Of a stretch of 64,000 nt of DNA, positions 56,048 through 64,000 are shown one piece after another. The notes beneath the pieces were generated by a model. It was not told the origin of the DNA. It did not search any database and worked only from the letters and a program-made list of their open reading frames with translations. The position numbers were made by a program, and so were the translations under genes. The DNA lies in NCBI GenBank assembly GCA_021234155.1, contig JAJEKV010000003.1, positions 19,390,386-19,454,385 on the forward strand, in the 5' to 3' direction. Numbering within the stretch: the first letter of the stretch is position 1; every line of letters starts with the position of its first letter. The stretch comes from Isoetes taiwanensis. Lineage: Eukaryota > Streptophyta > Lycopodiopsida > Isoetales > Isoetaceae.

Positions 56048-57046
56048 CTATTGTTCCATCTCAAATGGGAGAGGTCTATCATAGCGATAGTTGATGAATA
56101 ACTCATCTCCAATGTTTATGCTTTTAATAGCACACACCATGATATATCTGCCTTTTACATATCTTGTAAAAAAATCTTCCTCCCCTCCTTGACACTCTAA
56201 AAATTCACAATTGCATCGTTCACGGTTGTCAATAGAACTGTTGATGAACCCTGCAATATTGCCATGAACCCCTAGCCGACCATCAATAAACTTCAACTCC
56301 TCATCACATGCCCCCACAGCTATCGACGCAGCATTGGAATTCATTCCATAAATCCTCATACGCCAAGCATATTTAGTCAAAGTTTGTCAAGTTTTCCAAT
56401 CGTTACTTTCGGGATGCATATGGCATTAATGGAATGTGGGTTTTCGCTCCACTTCTATACGGCGTCTTTGGAGATAATGCGAATCCGACTTACGGACAAA
56501 TGCGGCTCCGCATAATGATGTATCTTCTTCCCCAATAAGCAAATTCTACTGGCCACAAGCCAAATGTCTTGCGGTGCCTAACAAAGGGTCGGACTAATCT
56601 TTGCAATTCTTCAGGAATTTCACGCTCGGACAGTGAGGCCAAGCGTTCTTGGGAAATGTGCGACACATGCAATGTTCTCATGATTGTAGCCCTTCGTGTT
56701 CTTTCACGCAGGGGAACACTCAGCGTTGAGCGGCATCCATCCACATTATTGATGAATCGGGTTACTGCTTCGGTTTCATATGCCTCTATGGACAACATTA
56801 AACCAAAATCCACATCTAGTTTGGAGGAGACATCAGCATCATCTACCTACATATTTAGATATCATAAACATCTTGAATATATACTTGAACTGGGAGAGAT
56901 ACTCTAAAAAAAAAAAAAAAAAATAATAATAATTGTATACCAACTCGATATCCATGGCGAGCATCAGATGCGGTGGGTTGTTCAAATGTACCAAATCTTA
57001 TCGGATGGTCTTCAACAACCGTTCTAAGTCGTCTCTTCTTCCCCAT
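56048..57046 (-). pseudogene. SET-domain protein gene in the CACTA element
   Basis: Minus-strand islands form one gene. MGKKRRLRTVVEDHPIRF... at 57046-56940 ends near a GGTAT donor. The next exon, from about 56848, has DVDFGLMLSIEAYETEA and VRPFVRHRKTFGLWPVEF, and ends at a consensus GTAAGT donor near 56493. 56380-56048 holds the C-terminal half of a SET domain: HGNIAGFINSS in the place of the NHSC knot, NCEF, YIMVCAIKSINIGDELFINY, where GDELFINY matches the ELxxxY/DY motif that completes the methyl-transfer site. SET proteins methylate lysines, usually of histones. The Cys of NHSC is replaced and a TGA may lie before the last exon, so activity is doubtful. Confidence 0.7.
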
Positions 57047-57154
57047 ACATCTTTTACAATCGCAAAACTATTTTGTCCCTCGCCAATTACAAAAGGTAAG
57101 TACTATATACTGCACAATAGTTTGAACGGCTGTGATAGATACAATATGGTAGTA

Positions 57155-57229
57155 TAAACCCTAAACCCTAAACCCTAAACCCTAAACCCTAAACCCTAAA
57201 CCCTAAACCCTAAATCCTAAATCCTAAAT
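57155..57229. repeat. interstitial plant telomere repeat
   Basis: Eight perfect CCCTAAA units followed by two TCCTAAA variants. It lies between the putative first exon and the second island of the SET gene, in an intron or promoter position. Confidence 0.93.
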
Positions 57230-57237
57230 GGACAGAA

Positions 57238-57525
57238 TTGGGCCTGGACACGTAGTCCTCTCCACTCAAGGTGAAGCCGACAATGCCCTTTCCCGAGTAC
57301 GACCCTTATATAAGTTTCAATTGCAATAAAGATCTTTTGGAGACGCGCTAGCCCCGATACATAGAGTCCCCTCCACTCAAGGTGAAGTCGACATATGACC
57401 TTGACTACGCGACACCTCAATTTTGTAATCTATATTGTACTTAGTAAGGTATGAAGGTGAGTTTGGGCCTGGCACACCTGGTCCTCTCCACTCAAGGTGG
57501 AGGCGACCGTGTCCTTGACCAAAAA
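57238..57525. repeat. three units of the 110-bp hairpin repeat
   Basis: CTCTCCACTCAAGGTGAAGCCGAC-type units at about 57255, 57370 and 57485, related to those at 48140-48540. They sit next to the telomere repeat. Confidence 0.7.
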
Positions 57526-57615
57526 CACCTGCGTTTTTTTTTTACTACTCGCAGTACATGTCCTCTCCTAGTTTATATATGTCTAGGCTACTAAATACAA
57601 GAATCAGTCACTTAC

Positions 57616-57720
57616 ATGTGACGGTTCCGCATATCCAGCCTCCCTTGGTGGTAAGACAGCATCAATCTGTCTCCTGGCCATCTCCAGGCGTCGATCATGC
57701 CGATGACCATGGCGATCCAT
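57616..57720 (-). CDS. possible first coding exon of the SET gene
   Basis: ATG at 57720, 35 codons (MDRHGHRHDRRLEMARRQID...EPSH), ending exactly at GTAAGT (57615-57610), a consensus donor. It lies upstream of the SET islands on the same strand with no other downstream partner. The link is inferred. Confidence 0.4.
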
Positions 57721-57839
57721 GTAGGGCAGCAACAAGTATAAGATATGGTTAAAAAGAAGAACACCAAAGGCGCTAGGCTGGAAGAGGAGCGAAAGAAAAT
57801 AACAATGAAGGCCGAGAAAGAGTTGCTTATATAGAAATC

Positions 57840-58300
57840 TTTAACGTCGCATGCGACGTCACGTCGCAGCCGACGTATTATCAACGGTCACCTGCCAGGT
57901 CACCTACGACTTGGCAGTACACGTGGCAACTACGTACAAATGTGACATACATTCTGTACGCCACGTCGCATGCGACGTATAGTCAACGGTCAAAATCCAG
58001 GTCACATGCGACCTGGCAGTACACGTGGCAAATATGTACAGACGTGTCATACGTTCTGTACGCCACGTCGCATCGTCAACGGTCAAAATCCAGGTCACAT
58101 GCGACCAGCAAAGATTGCGTGGCAAATACGCATCGGCGTGTCATACGTTCAGACGCGCACGCCGCATGCGACGTATAGTCAACGGTCAAAATCCAGGTCA
58201 CATGCGACTGGCGGTGCTTGCGTGGCAAATACGCATCGATGTGTCTTACGTTACGTAATGTCACGTGACGTCGCATGCGACATCCACCTGGCGTGACATT
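57840..58300. repeat. inner right subterminal palindrome array
   Basis: Palindromes at about 57843, 57961, 58150 and 58266. They are embedded in a unit of about 100 bp that includes AGTCAACGGTCAAAATCCAG and GTGGCAAATACGCATCG, repeated four times. Confidence 0.85.
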
Positions 58301-59155
58301 TGTCGTGACAGGTCTGACATTTGTCGTGACGATGCCAGGTGGGCGATGGCGTTTTTTTGGCAAATTTTGATCAGACGCTTTGACACATGGGACATTAATG
58401 CCTTGGATTTGCAAGGAGTCATCAGAAGCAGTTCTCCCACTATCTTTGGACACCAAGTTCCTCATTGATTGCATTTTGTTGCTTCTCTAAAGATGTTGGG
58501 TGAGGATATGGGAGTCCCACTTTTGACTACCCAATCTTCTCATTGTAGAAATTCTAGGGGTAAATCCATATGTCATTTCTAATTCCTTCTTTTTTTCTCT
58601 TTCTCTGGATCAACCAGAAGCTAAATTATGAGCTCAAAAAATTCTGGATCAACCAGGAGCTAATCTGAGCTCAAAACTACCATATTAGTTATATCAAAAG
58701 ATAGAATTTAAGTTGCTTCAATACCAAATATCGACTCCAAACAGCCTGAAAACTTTACGCAAAGAAAGGGTTTGCATCCGCATCAACGATTAGAGCAATC
58801 GTAAAACCCAAAACCCGATTCTTTACCTTGTTCATACATAAGCTCCTCCATCTCCAACTCCATGTCCATCACTAAATTCATCTGCTTTTTCAAAATACCC
58901 ATAGCACAAATAGGCCTATATAAATTAAAACAAGCAATATTATTGTCATATCCTTATTCATCGTGGCATTCATCTTCTTGATATCCATCCTGATCATATT
59001 CATCTTCTTCATATTTTTATCTTCAAATTCTGAGCTCAAAAAATTCTGGATCAACCAGGAGCTAATCTGAGCTCAAAACTACCATATTAGTTATATCAAA
59101 AGATAGAATTTAAGTTGCTTCAATACCAAATATCGACTCCAAAAGCACGAAAACT
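58301..59155. other. spacer with a 130-bp direct repeat
   Basis: TTCTGGATCAACCAGGAGCT through ACCATATTAGTTATATCAAAAG and AATATCGACTCCAAA occurs at 58640-58745 and again at 59043-59142, nearly identical. No coding signal. It may be the 3' region of the B3 gene. Confidence 0.6.
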
Positions 59156-59882
59156 TTACGCAAAGGGCATTTGCATCATCCCATCATCAACATTGTATTT
59201 CCGGCACCCTGAGAAGGATCCCTTAGCCCGGTGATGTAAAATTTTTTTACCTTGGATATCTCTCTCAAACGAAACCACATCATTCACCTGCAAATTCTTT
59301 GCCTTGACAAACCTGCTCCAGCCTTTTGTGAAGCCATAACTTTGCGAACTATCCCAATAACAGTATCTAAATTTCCACATGCATTGATTTTCATCTATAA
59401 ACAGAAGCATCTTACCTTTTTTTTTTCTCCACAATTCCATCGCAAGGCAAATGTGCTTCTGCGTTGATTTTTGGAATGACGAGCCTGTTCAATCTTCCAA
59501 CATCACTGGGAGTAAGGATTTTATCAAACATGTGAACTGTATAAGTAGGAAAGAAATGATCTGTGGGACTTGGTGAAGGGCCCTTCACTAAAAAGCAAGG
59601 AATATGTTCCAATTCCACTTTCCATGTATGGATCTCCGAAACAAGGCCATCAACAGGTGTAGCCACATAGTATCTCGGCTTTTCAAAATCCTCATCAATG
59701 GGGTCGGCTTCATATGGAACTTGTGCAATTGAAACGCAAATTCCTCCACCATCATATATCACAAAATCATCCAGACGTTTGGCAGCAGGGAAAATTTTAA
59801 GGGACCTATAATATTGTATAAGTATAATAAATTGGCCATTCCTTGTAAAATATGCCCCCAAAGTATAGCCTGAACTGGCCAT
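59156..59882 (-). pseudogene. captured RAV/NGA-type B3 transcription factor fragment
   Basis: Plant B3 domains bind DNA. The 59882-59412 frame ends with [20 protein letters not shown] and PKINAEAHL, the start of a RAV-class B3 domain. The 59440-59156 frame continues with [38 protein letters not shown] and VNDVVSF, the rest of it. The two frames switch within a T-run at about 59418-59430, so a 1-bp slip in a homopolymer breaks the protein. Upstream residues ([16 protein letters not shown]) do not match a B3 family. The piece lies between two palindrome arrays of the CACTA element, so it is captured host sequence. A sequencing slip in the T-run cannot be excluded. Confidence 0.85.
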
Positions 59883-60518
59883 TTTTCCTATTTTTTTCTA
59901 ATGTGGCAGCAACGCAATTGGCGATTTTAGAACCAAATATCTAGTAATGTGTAGCTCAAATGGCGATTTTTACCTAGATTCTTATTAAATATAGTGCTAG
60001 TTGCCCAAACATAAAGAAGTTGCTACCCTATATAAATGTGTTTTACATATTGTATGAGTTTGAATTCATACCCCATGTATATCAATAATGCACAGATTGC
60101 TGGTAGGGAGAATCGGAAATCGAATGCCGGAGTCTTTGTAAAGAGGATTGAAAAGTGCCTCGACATTTGATCTTCCAAAAGAGCGAGATTATTCTTAGTT
60201 AGTAGATATATATAGAAATAAAAATTTCTAATAATGTCCCCAACAAGTGACGAATTTATGAGGGGGCCTCTGAATGAGTTAAGATTTGGCGAACTTAAGG
60301 CATTATAGGATTTGGCCAAGCGGCCTAAATGGCCATTCCATAAGCATATCTAGTTCTCACTTGGGACTAAATTGGCTCCAAAGTCGTTACCACTCGAATT
60401 AGCAAACATCTAATTGGCCATTTTAATGTCATAATAGGCAATAAAGTGCCGCGAAATGGCGAATCTGCAGGCAGTCCAAGGGTAAGGCATCCTACTCAAG
60501 ACGGCCGTCGCATTTTGT
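59883..60518. other. spacer with repeated TGGCGATTTT / TGGCCATTT words
   Basis: CAATTGGCGATTTTAG, AAATGGCGATTTTT, AAATGGCCATTCC and AATTGGCCATTTTAA recur. It may be a small transposon separating captured exons. No gene is seen. Confidence 0.4.
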
Positions 60519-60869
60519 CTAAACCTGTAATTTGTGGCCAAATGGCCCGTCGGGGCCACTAAAATTTTCGCTGTTGGCAGGTAAAGTTGCAAGTTCAAGC
60601 ATTGCTGCTGATTCCAACCTTGATGTTGATCTTTCAACTTCCATAGTGCCATTAGAATTACTTGTATACCCAGCATGAGATTTTAGATCATAACCTTCTT
60701 CCCCCTGTATTGACGTATCCATATGTGCTTCTTTGGTTTGCTGATATAGTTCCAGACAATGTTTTTCCAGCTCTTGCAAGCTCTCAAAACCCCCAAAAAC
60801 ACCATTTTTCCGCAGTTCGGTTTCTGAAGAGTCTACATGAAGGAGGTAATTCAGACGTCGCAAACCCAC
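60519..60869 (-). CDS. unrecognised captured ORF
   Basis: 116 codons, with SLQELEKHCLELYQQTKEAH in a helical segment and a Ser/Asn-rich tail. Composition suggests coding sequence rather than noise, but I cannot assign a family. Its first codons overlap the vestigial CACTA terminus at 60852-60890, so any real gene begins elsewhere. It may belong to the same captured locus as the B3 fragment. Confidence 0.3.
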   Translation of the reverse strand: MGLRRLNYLLHVDSSETELRKNGVFGGFESLQELEKHCLELYQQTKEAHMDTSIQGEEGYDLKSHAGYTSNSNGTMEVERSTSRLESAAMLELATLPANSENFSGPDGPFGHKLQV

Positions 60870-60890
60870 GTCGCTAAATGACCATTCTCT
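60852..60890 (-). repeat. vestigial internal copy of the CACTA right terminus
   Basis: CAGACGTCGCAAACCCACGT through CATTCTCT matches 62113-62151 with two mismatches in 39 and in the same orientation. The last bases (TGTTGTG in the real end) are not kept. Confidence 0.8.
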
Positions 60891-61295
60891 TTCACATCTA
60901 GAGATAAGATTACTTCCAGAAAGACCTAATGAAGAAGCCGCATTGATATGGACAGATCAATCAGTCAATAATCAATAAATCCCTTTTGCCGGGGATGTTT
61001 CAGAATTAAAGCTATGTTTCAGAATTCGCCATCGCCCTAAACCTAGAATCCGCCAATCGCCATGCTTGCTGGGGCTTAAGGGCACAACGAAGATGGTGCC
61101 TTTCTGGAACGCCAATTCAAAACCAAATTGACGATCTCTATAGTTATTTTCGATTTTTAAGGTATTATCCTTATGATGACAGAACTGTATTTAACAATGA
61201 AATAAGGAATCGGATCCAAAGAAACCATGTTATGGGGTACAAGCGGCTGCAAGTCATATTAAACACTATAATGCTTCGACGGACAAAACGTAAAA

Positions 61296-61586
61296 GTGTG
61301 GGATTTTTCTTATGTTCTTGCACAAATTTTAAGGCTTTATCATGTTCTTCTCTCAGCAACAATGATTGACAACAAGCCTATTGTCAAGTTACCTTCAAGG
61401 ATTGTAAACTTGGAACAACTAGATTTTGACACAGAACAACGTCAGTTTTATAATGAACAGTTTTATAGCGGTAGCACATCTACTGTGATGATGCATGCGC
61501 AGGCAACACGCTTAAATGAAGCTGCAGGTTGGTCGTCAGAGTCTTTTTCGCAGCGTGTATCAATCGGGCAATTATTGAATTTGTAA
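61296..61586 (+). pseudogene. captured SNF2-family (HLTF/RAD5-like) helicase fragment
   Basis: SNF2 ATPases remodel chromatin or act in DNA repair. An acceptor-like CTCTCAG near 61357 precedes ATMIDNKPIVKLPSRIVNL and EQLDFDTEQRQFYNEQF, which matches the linker just after the DEAH half of the ATPase in HLTF/RAD5/CHR28-like proteins. After about 60 residues the similarity ends (STVMMHAQATRLNEAAG). No ATP-binding motif is included. It lies between the vestigial and the real right terminus, so it was probably host DNA taken up when the element gained a new end. Confidence 0.55.
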
Positions 61587-61619
61587 TCCTAAAAAACCAT
61601 TAACCTTCGTGTATAAAAA

Positions 61620-62140
61620 ATATATGTCACATGGGACCTTCTACGTCACATACGTCACATATACGTACTGACGTGTCATATACGTCACATACGTCACATA
61701 CGTCACATATACGTACTGACTACATTCTGTGATGTCACGGGACGTCGCATGCGACGTCACGCCGCAAACATCCACTGGCGAGACACACGCCGCCCACGGG
61801 CGACCAAGTCCACCCGGGCGTGGCCGGATGGGCCAAGCACCGTCGCCGCATGTGGCGTGGCGTAAGCGCCCACCGGGCGTGACACTGCCGCCCACTGGCG
61901 CAGCATCCACTGGCGTGACATCTCGCCGTCCACTGGGCGCAGCGTCCACTGGCGTGACACTATCGTCCACGGGCGCAGCGTCCACTGGGCGTGGCGATGT
62001 CGCCGCGTCCGCGCGGTGTCGGGACGTCGCACTAGACGTCGCATGCGACGTGTCTGCGACGTGACGTCGCATTGACGTCGCATGGTCACGTCAATTGCGA
62101 CGTCACGTGACTCAGACGTCGCAAGCCCACGTCGCTAAAT
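61620..62140. repeat. outer right subterminal array
   Basis: ACGTCACAT tandem words (61635-61725), then palindromes at about 61741 and 62033, and GC-rich CGTCCACTGGCGTGACA-type repeats (61760-62010). It ends in multiple GACGTCGCA copies. Confidence 0.85.
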
Positions 62141-62158
62141 GTCCATTCTCTTGTTGTG
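62129..62158 (-). repeat. right terminal inverted repeat of CACTA element
   Basis: Minus strand CACAACAAGAGAATGGACAT then TTAGCGACGT. The pair is at 33585. Confidence 0.88.
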
Positions 62159-62161
62159 GCT
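62159..62161. other. target-site duplication GCT, right
   Basis: Matches 33582-33584. Confidence 0.75.
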
Positions 62162-64000
62162 TAGATTGTTCGTGTTGTTGAAGAAAAGAATCAAAATTTA
62201 ATGATTTGAATTAAGAGTATTAAAGGAATCGAAGTGATCTTGAATGTGATAATGTCTTGAATGTGATAACGTGTTATTGAAAGTTTTTTTGCCACGGTGG
62301 AATATAAGAGGAAGTAAGAACTAAGCTAAGATTATTGTAAGAAGTCTGGGAATAATCTTCAGAACTATAGATAGTAGGGCAGATCTTGTATGGAGTAAAC
62401 TTGATCCGGGCAACAACAATATAGAGATTGTTCTGCTTGGAAGAGGCCAAAACTCAATGAGAACTTTGGAGATCATGTAGCTTATAGGGGCTGCATGGAG
62501 GTTCTAGCAAGGGCATGAAAGGCACTATCAGCTCCATGAGACAAGATGCTAATTTAGAAGATGGATAGAAAATGGATATGTACCTTTGGTGATTAGACTG
62601 AGGTTAAGATATTAAACTAAACTATGATATGGAATTGCACTGCTAAGAAATAACCGTGGAGCTAGATGAGACAGATTAATATCCCAGTTGGATAGTAAGA
62701 GGATGTATGCCACAATGGTCTAGAGAAGCTTATGGGGGCTTCTGCAGTATGGCAATAGCATGAAGTGCTGTTGGCCAAATAAAATGCTAAGCTATGTAAT
62801 TAATGTAATTAATTTATTAGTAAGAAAAACAAGCTATACTGAATTGCATATGAGTACTCTATAAAATGTTCACTCCTTATGGAGGGAATGACACTGGAGA
62901 AGCATGCTGGTGGAAGCATGTTGTAGTTGCTACGTGATCCTTGTACCTTATATTGATGTAAATTGCAGAGATATCATGATTGCTTGGGAATATGATATTA
63001 TGCCATGCTAGAATAAGCTTTTCCTATGGGGAGGAAAATGCTAGACCTTCTATGTGTTCTTGTATAATGTATCTAGACATGCTGCATGTTTGATACCATA
63101 ATGCATGCTTGCATTATGTTAGCATGTACTTGTTGAATATTTGACATCATATTGTGGTAGAACATGAATGTGGCCCGTTCTTTATGATATTATTGCATGT
63201 GTTAGCATTGTTTCTGGTAAATGCATAGGAAATGCATGTGAATTATGACTCTTGATTCTTGGATCATACGATGATAAATACGGTTTAAACTCTGACATAT
63301 GGGCCATATGCTAAGTTCTTGGCTGATATATGAGTGCATTTGCGGTGGCTTGGACTCGCGGTTGTTTCTTGTTCTTGACATCGGGCGTTGTCACCCCAAC
63401 GAGGGTGCTTCGTCGCGCTATATGGCTTGGAAGTGGTCCCCTATCGCTGAACACAAGCTAGGAGGGTGTGTACACATGAGGCTTACCCCGCCCATATTTG
63501 CTGCAGGGCCTGATTAGCCCGGGTGGCCTTCATAGAACCGGAGTAGGCACTGCATGCTTATGGATATTTCATGGTTATTTCATGGTTTCTCATGGTCTCA
63601 TGGTTATCTCTTAGTTATTGTAAGGTTATGACATGTGCATTTATAACTTATTTGAATGGCTTGATAATGTTTTGGTTCTTATTATCATTGTTCATGTTAT
63701 GTGCTAATGCTGCATTGCTGGTTTCTAGCATAGAGGGATTCTTACGCGAGGCATCTAAGTCTGAGAATTATTCTTGTGATTGGTACATTGTAAATGTTTC
63801 ACAAATTCACATGCCTATGTTTGCTTTAGTTAGGGCCGAAGGGCCCAAATTTTTTTTCAATATAATAATCAACACACAACCATTAACCATTAATATTATT
63901 GACACAAACCATTGCATCCAACGCATTTAAATTAAAATCCCCCTGAAACCCCCTTTGGTTTGGGTGCATATTCACACGGGGGGTTACGTAGGGCAGCGAG
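62162..64000. other. flank, no recognised gene
   Basis: AT-rich DNA without domain-bearing ORFs. The stretch 63340-63540 is more GC-rich and ends with AGGGCCTGATTAGCCCGGGTGG, a style seen in LTRs, but no partner copy, primer site or TG...CA edges can be shown in this window. The last 70 bases include CCCCCTGAAACCCCC and an ACGGGGGGTTACG run. Confidence 0.35.

Larger units (their letters stand above)
33585..62158 (-). mobile_element. giant CACTA (En/Spm) transposon, 28.6 kb
   Basis: Left end CACAACAGGAAAAAGGGCAT and right end, on the opposite strand, CACAACAAGAGAATGGACAT; the first 30 bases agree at 26 positions. Both sides are flanked by GCT (33582-33584, 62159-62161), the 3-bp duplication expected of CACTA elements. 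Subterminal arrays of GTCGCATGCGAC palindromes lie inside both ends. Internal genes, mostly on the minus strand, include a TNP2-like transposase, a TNPA-like gene, a SET-domain gene and a kinase-like gene. Other elements and captured gene pieces inflate its size. The transposase is broken, so it is probably immobile unless helped. Confidence 0.88.

Noticed and set aside
57155-57229. True chromosome end
   Set aside because: Only ten units, with coding-like and repeat DNA continuing on both sides.
57904-58474. ORFs in the right subterminal array
   Set aside because: Repetitive translation of the 100-bp unit, with no domain.
63299-63960. LTR of another retrotransposon
   Set aside because: GC-rich style is suggestive, but no partner, edges, primer site or polypurine tract are visible.

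Overview
The window is intergenic DNA from a large, repeat-rich land-plant genome. Evidence for a plant: plant-type telomere repeats (TTTAGGG), CACTA/TNP2 elements, a LINE with a zf-RVT domain, an iMet primer site, and captured fragments of B3 (RAV-type), PPR and SNF2 genes. A spore-bearing or other large-genome plant is a guess. I see no intact host gene; nearly everything is a transposable element or its cargo, nested in layers.

Layout. (1) 1-1740: flank with a decayed Myb/SANT-like ORF. (2) 1741-15066: a Ty3/gypsy retrotransposon on the minus strand with 1.59-kb LTRs and a perfect 5-bp duplication CTCTT. It has protease, RT/RNase H and integrase, no recognisable gag, an LTR-like segment at 8303-8908 and a second polypurine tract. 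(3) 15067-33584: a plant LINE into which a chromovirus inserted (duplication GATCC). The locus was then tandemly duplicated across a 4-bp GGGG microhomology. The left copy is now a solo LTR; the right copy keeps the internal region at 21956-29661. (4) 33585-62158: a 28.6-kb CACTA element with 30-bp TIRs, duplication GCT and subterminal arrays of a GTCGCATGCGAC palindrome. It carries TNP2-like and TNPA-like genes, a SET-domain gene, a kinase-like gene, and fragments of B3, SNF2 and PPR genes. A LINE (itself hit by a 321-bp MITE) and a PIF/Harbinger-like element are nested inside. (5) 62162-64000: flank without recognised genes.

The outstanding item is in the chromovirus. The place normally held by gag, protease and the start of RT is occupied by two extra genes, each with its own TATA box and a pair of 67-bp palindromes 200 bp apart. 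The first (28998-27755, minus) begins with the exact histone H3 tail MARTKQTARK, runs through about 300 charged or proline-rich residues, and ends in a complete H3/CENH3-like histone fold (motifs [32 protein letters not shown]-stop). It is now broken by two TGA codons and one frameshift. The second gene (27031-25505) is open for 508 codons and unrecognised. With the integrase chromodomain, the element combines a histone and a predicted histone-tail reader, which suggests chromatin or centromere targeting, or interference with host silencing. That function is inference; the sequence homology is directly visible.
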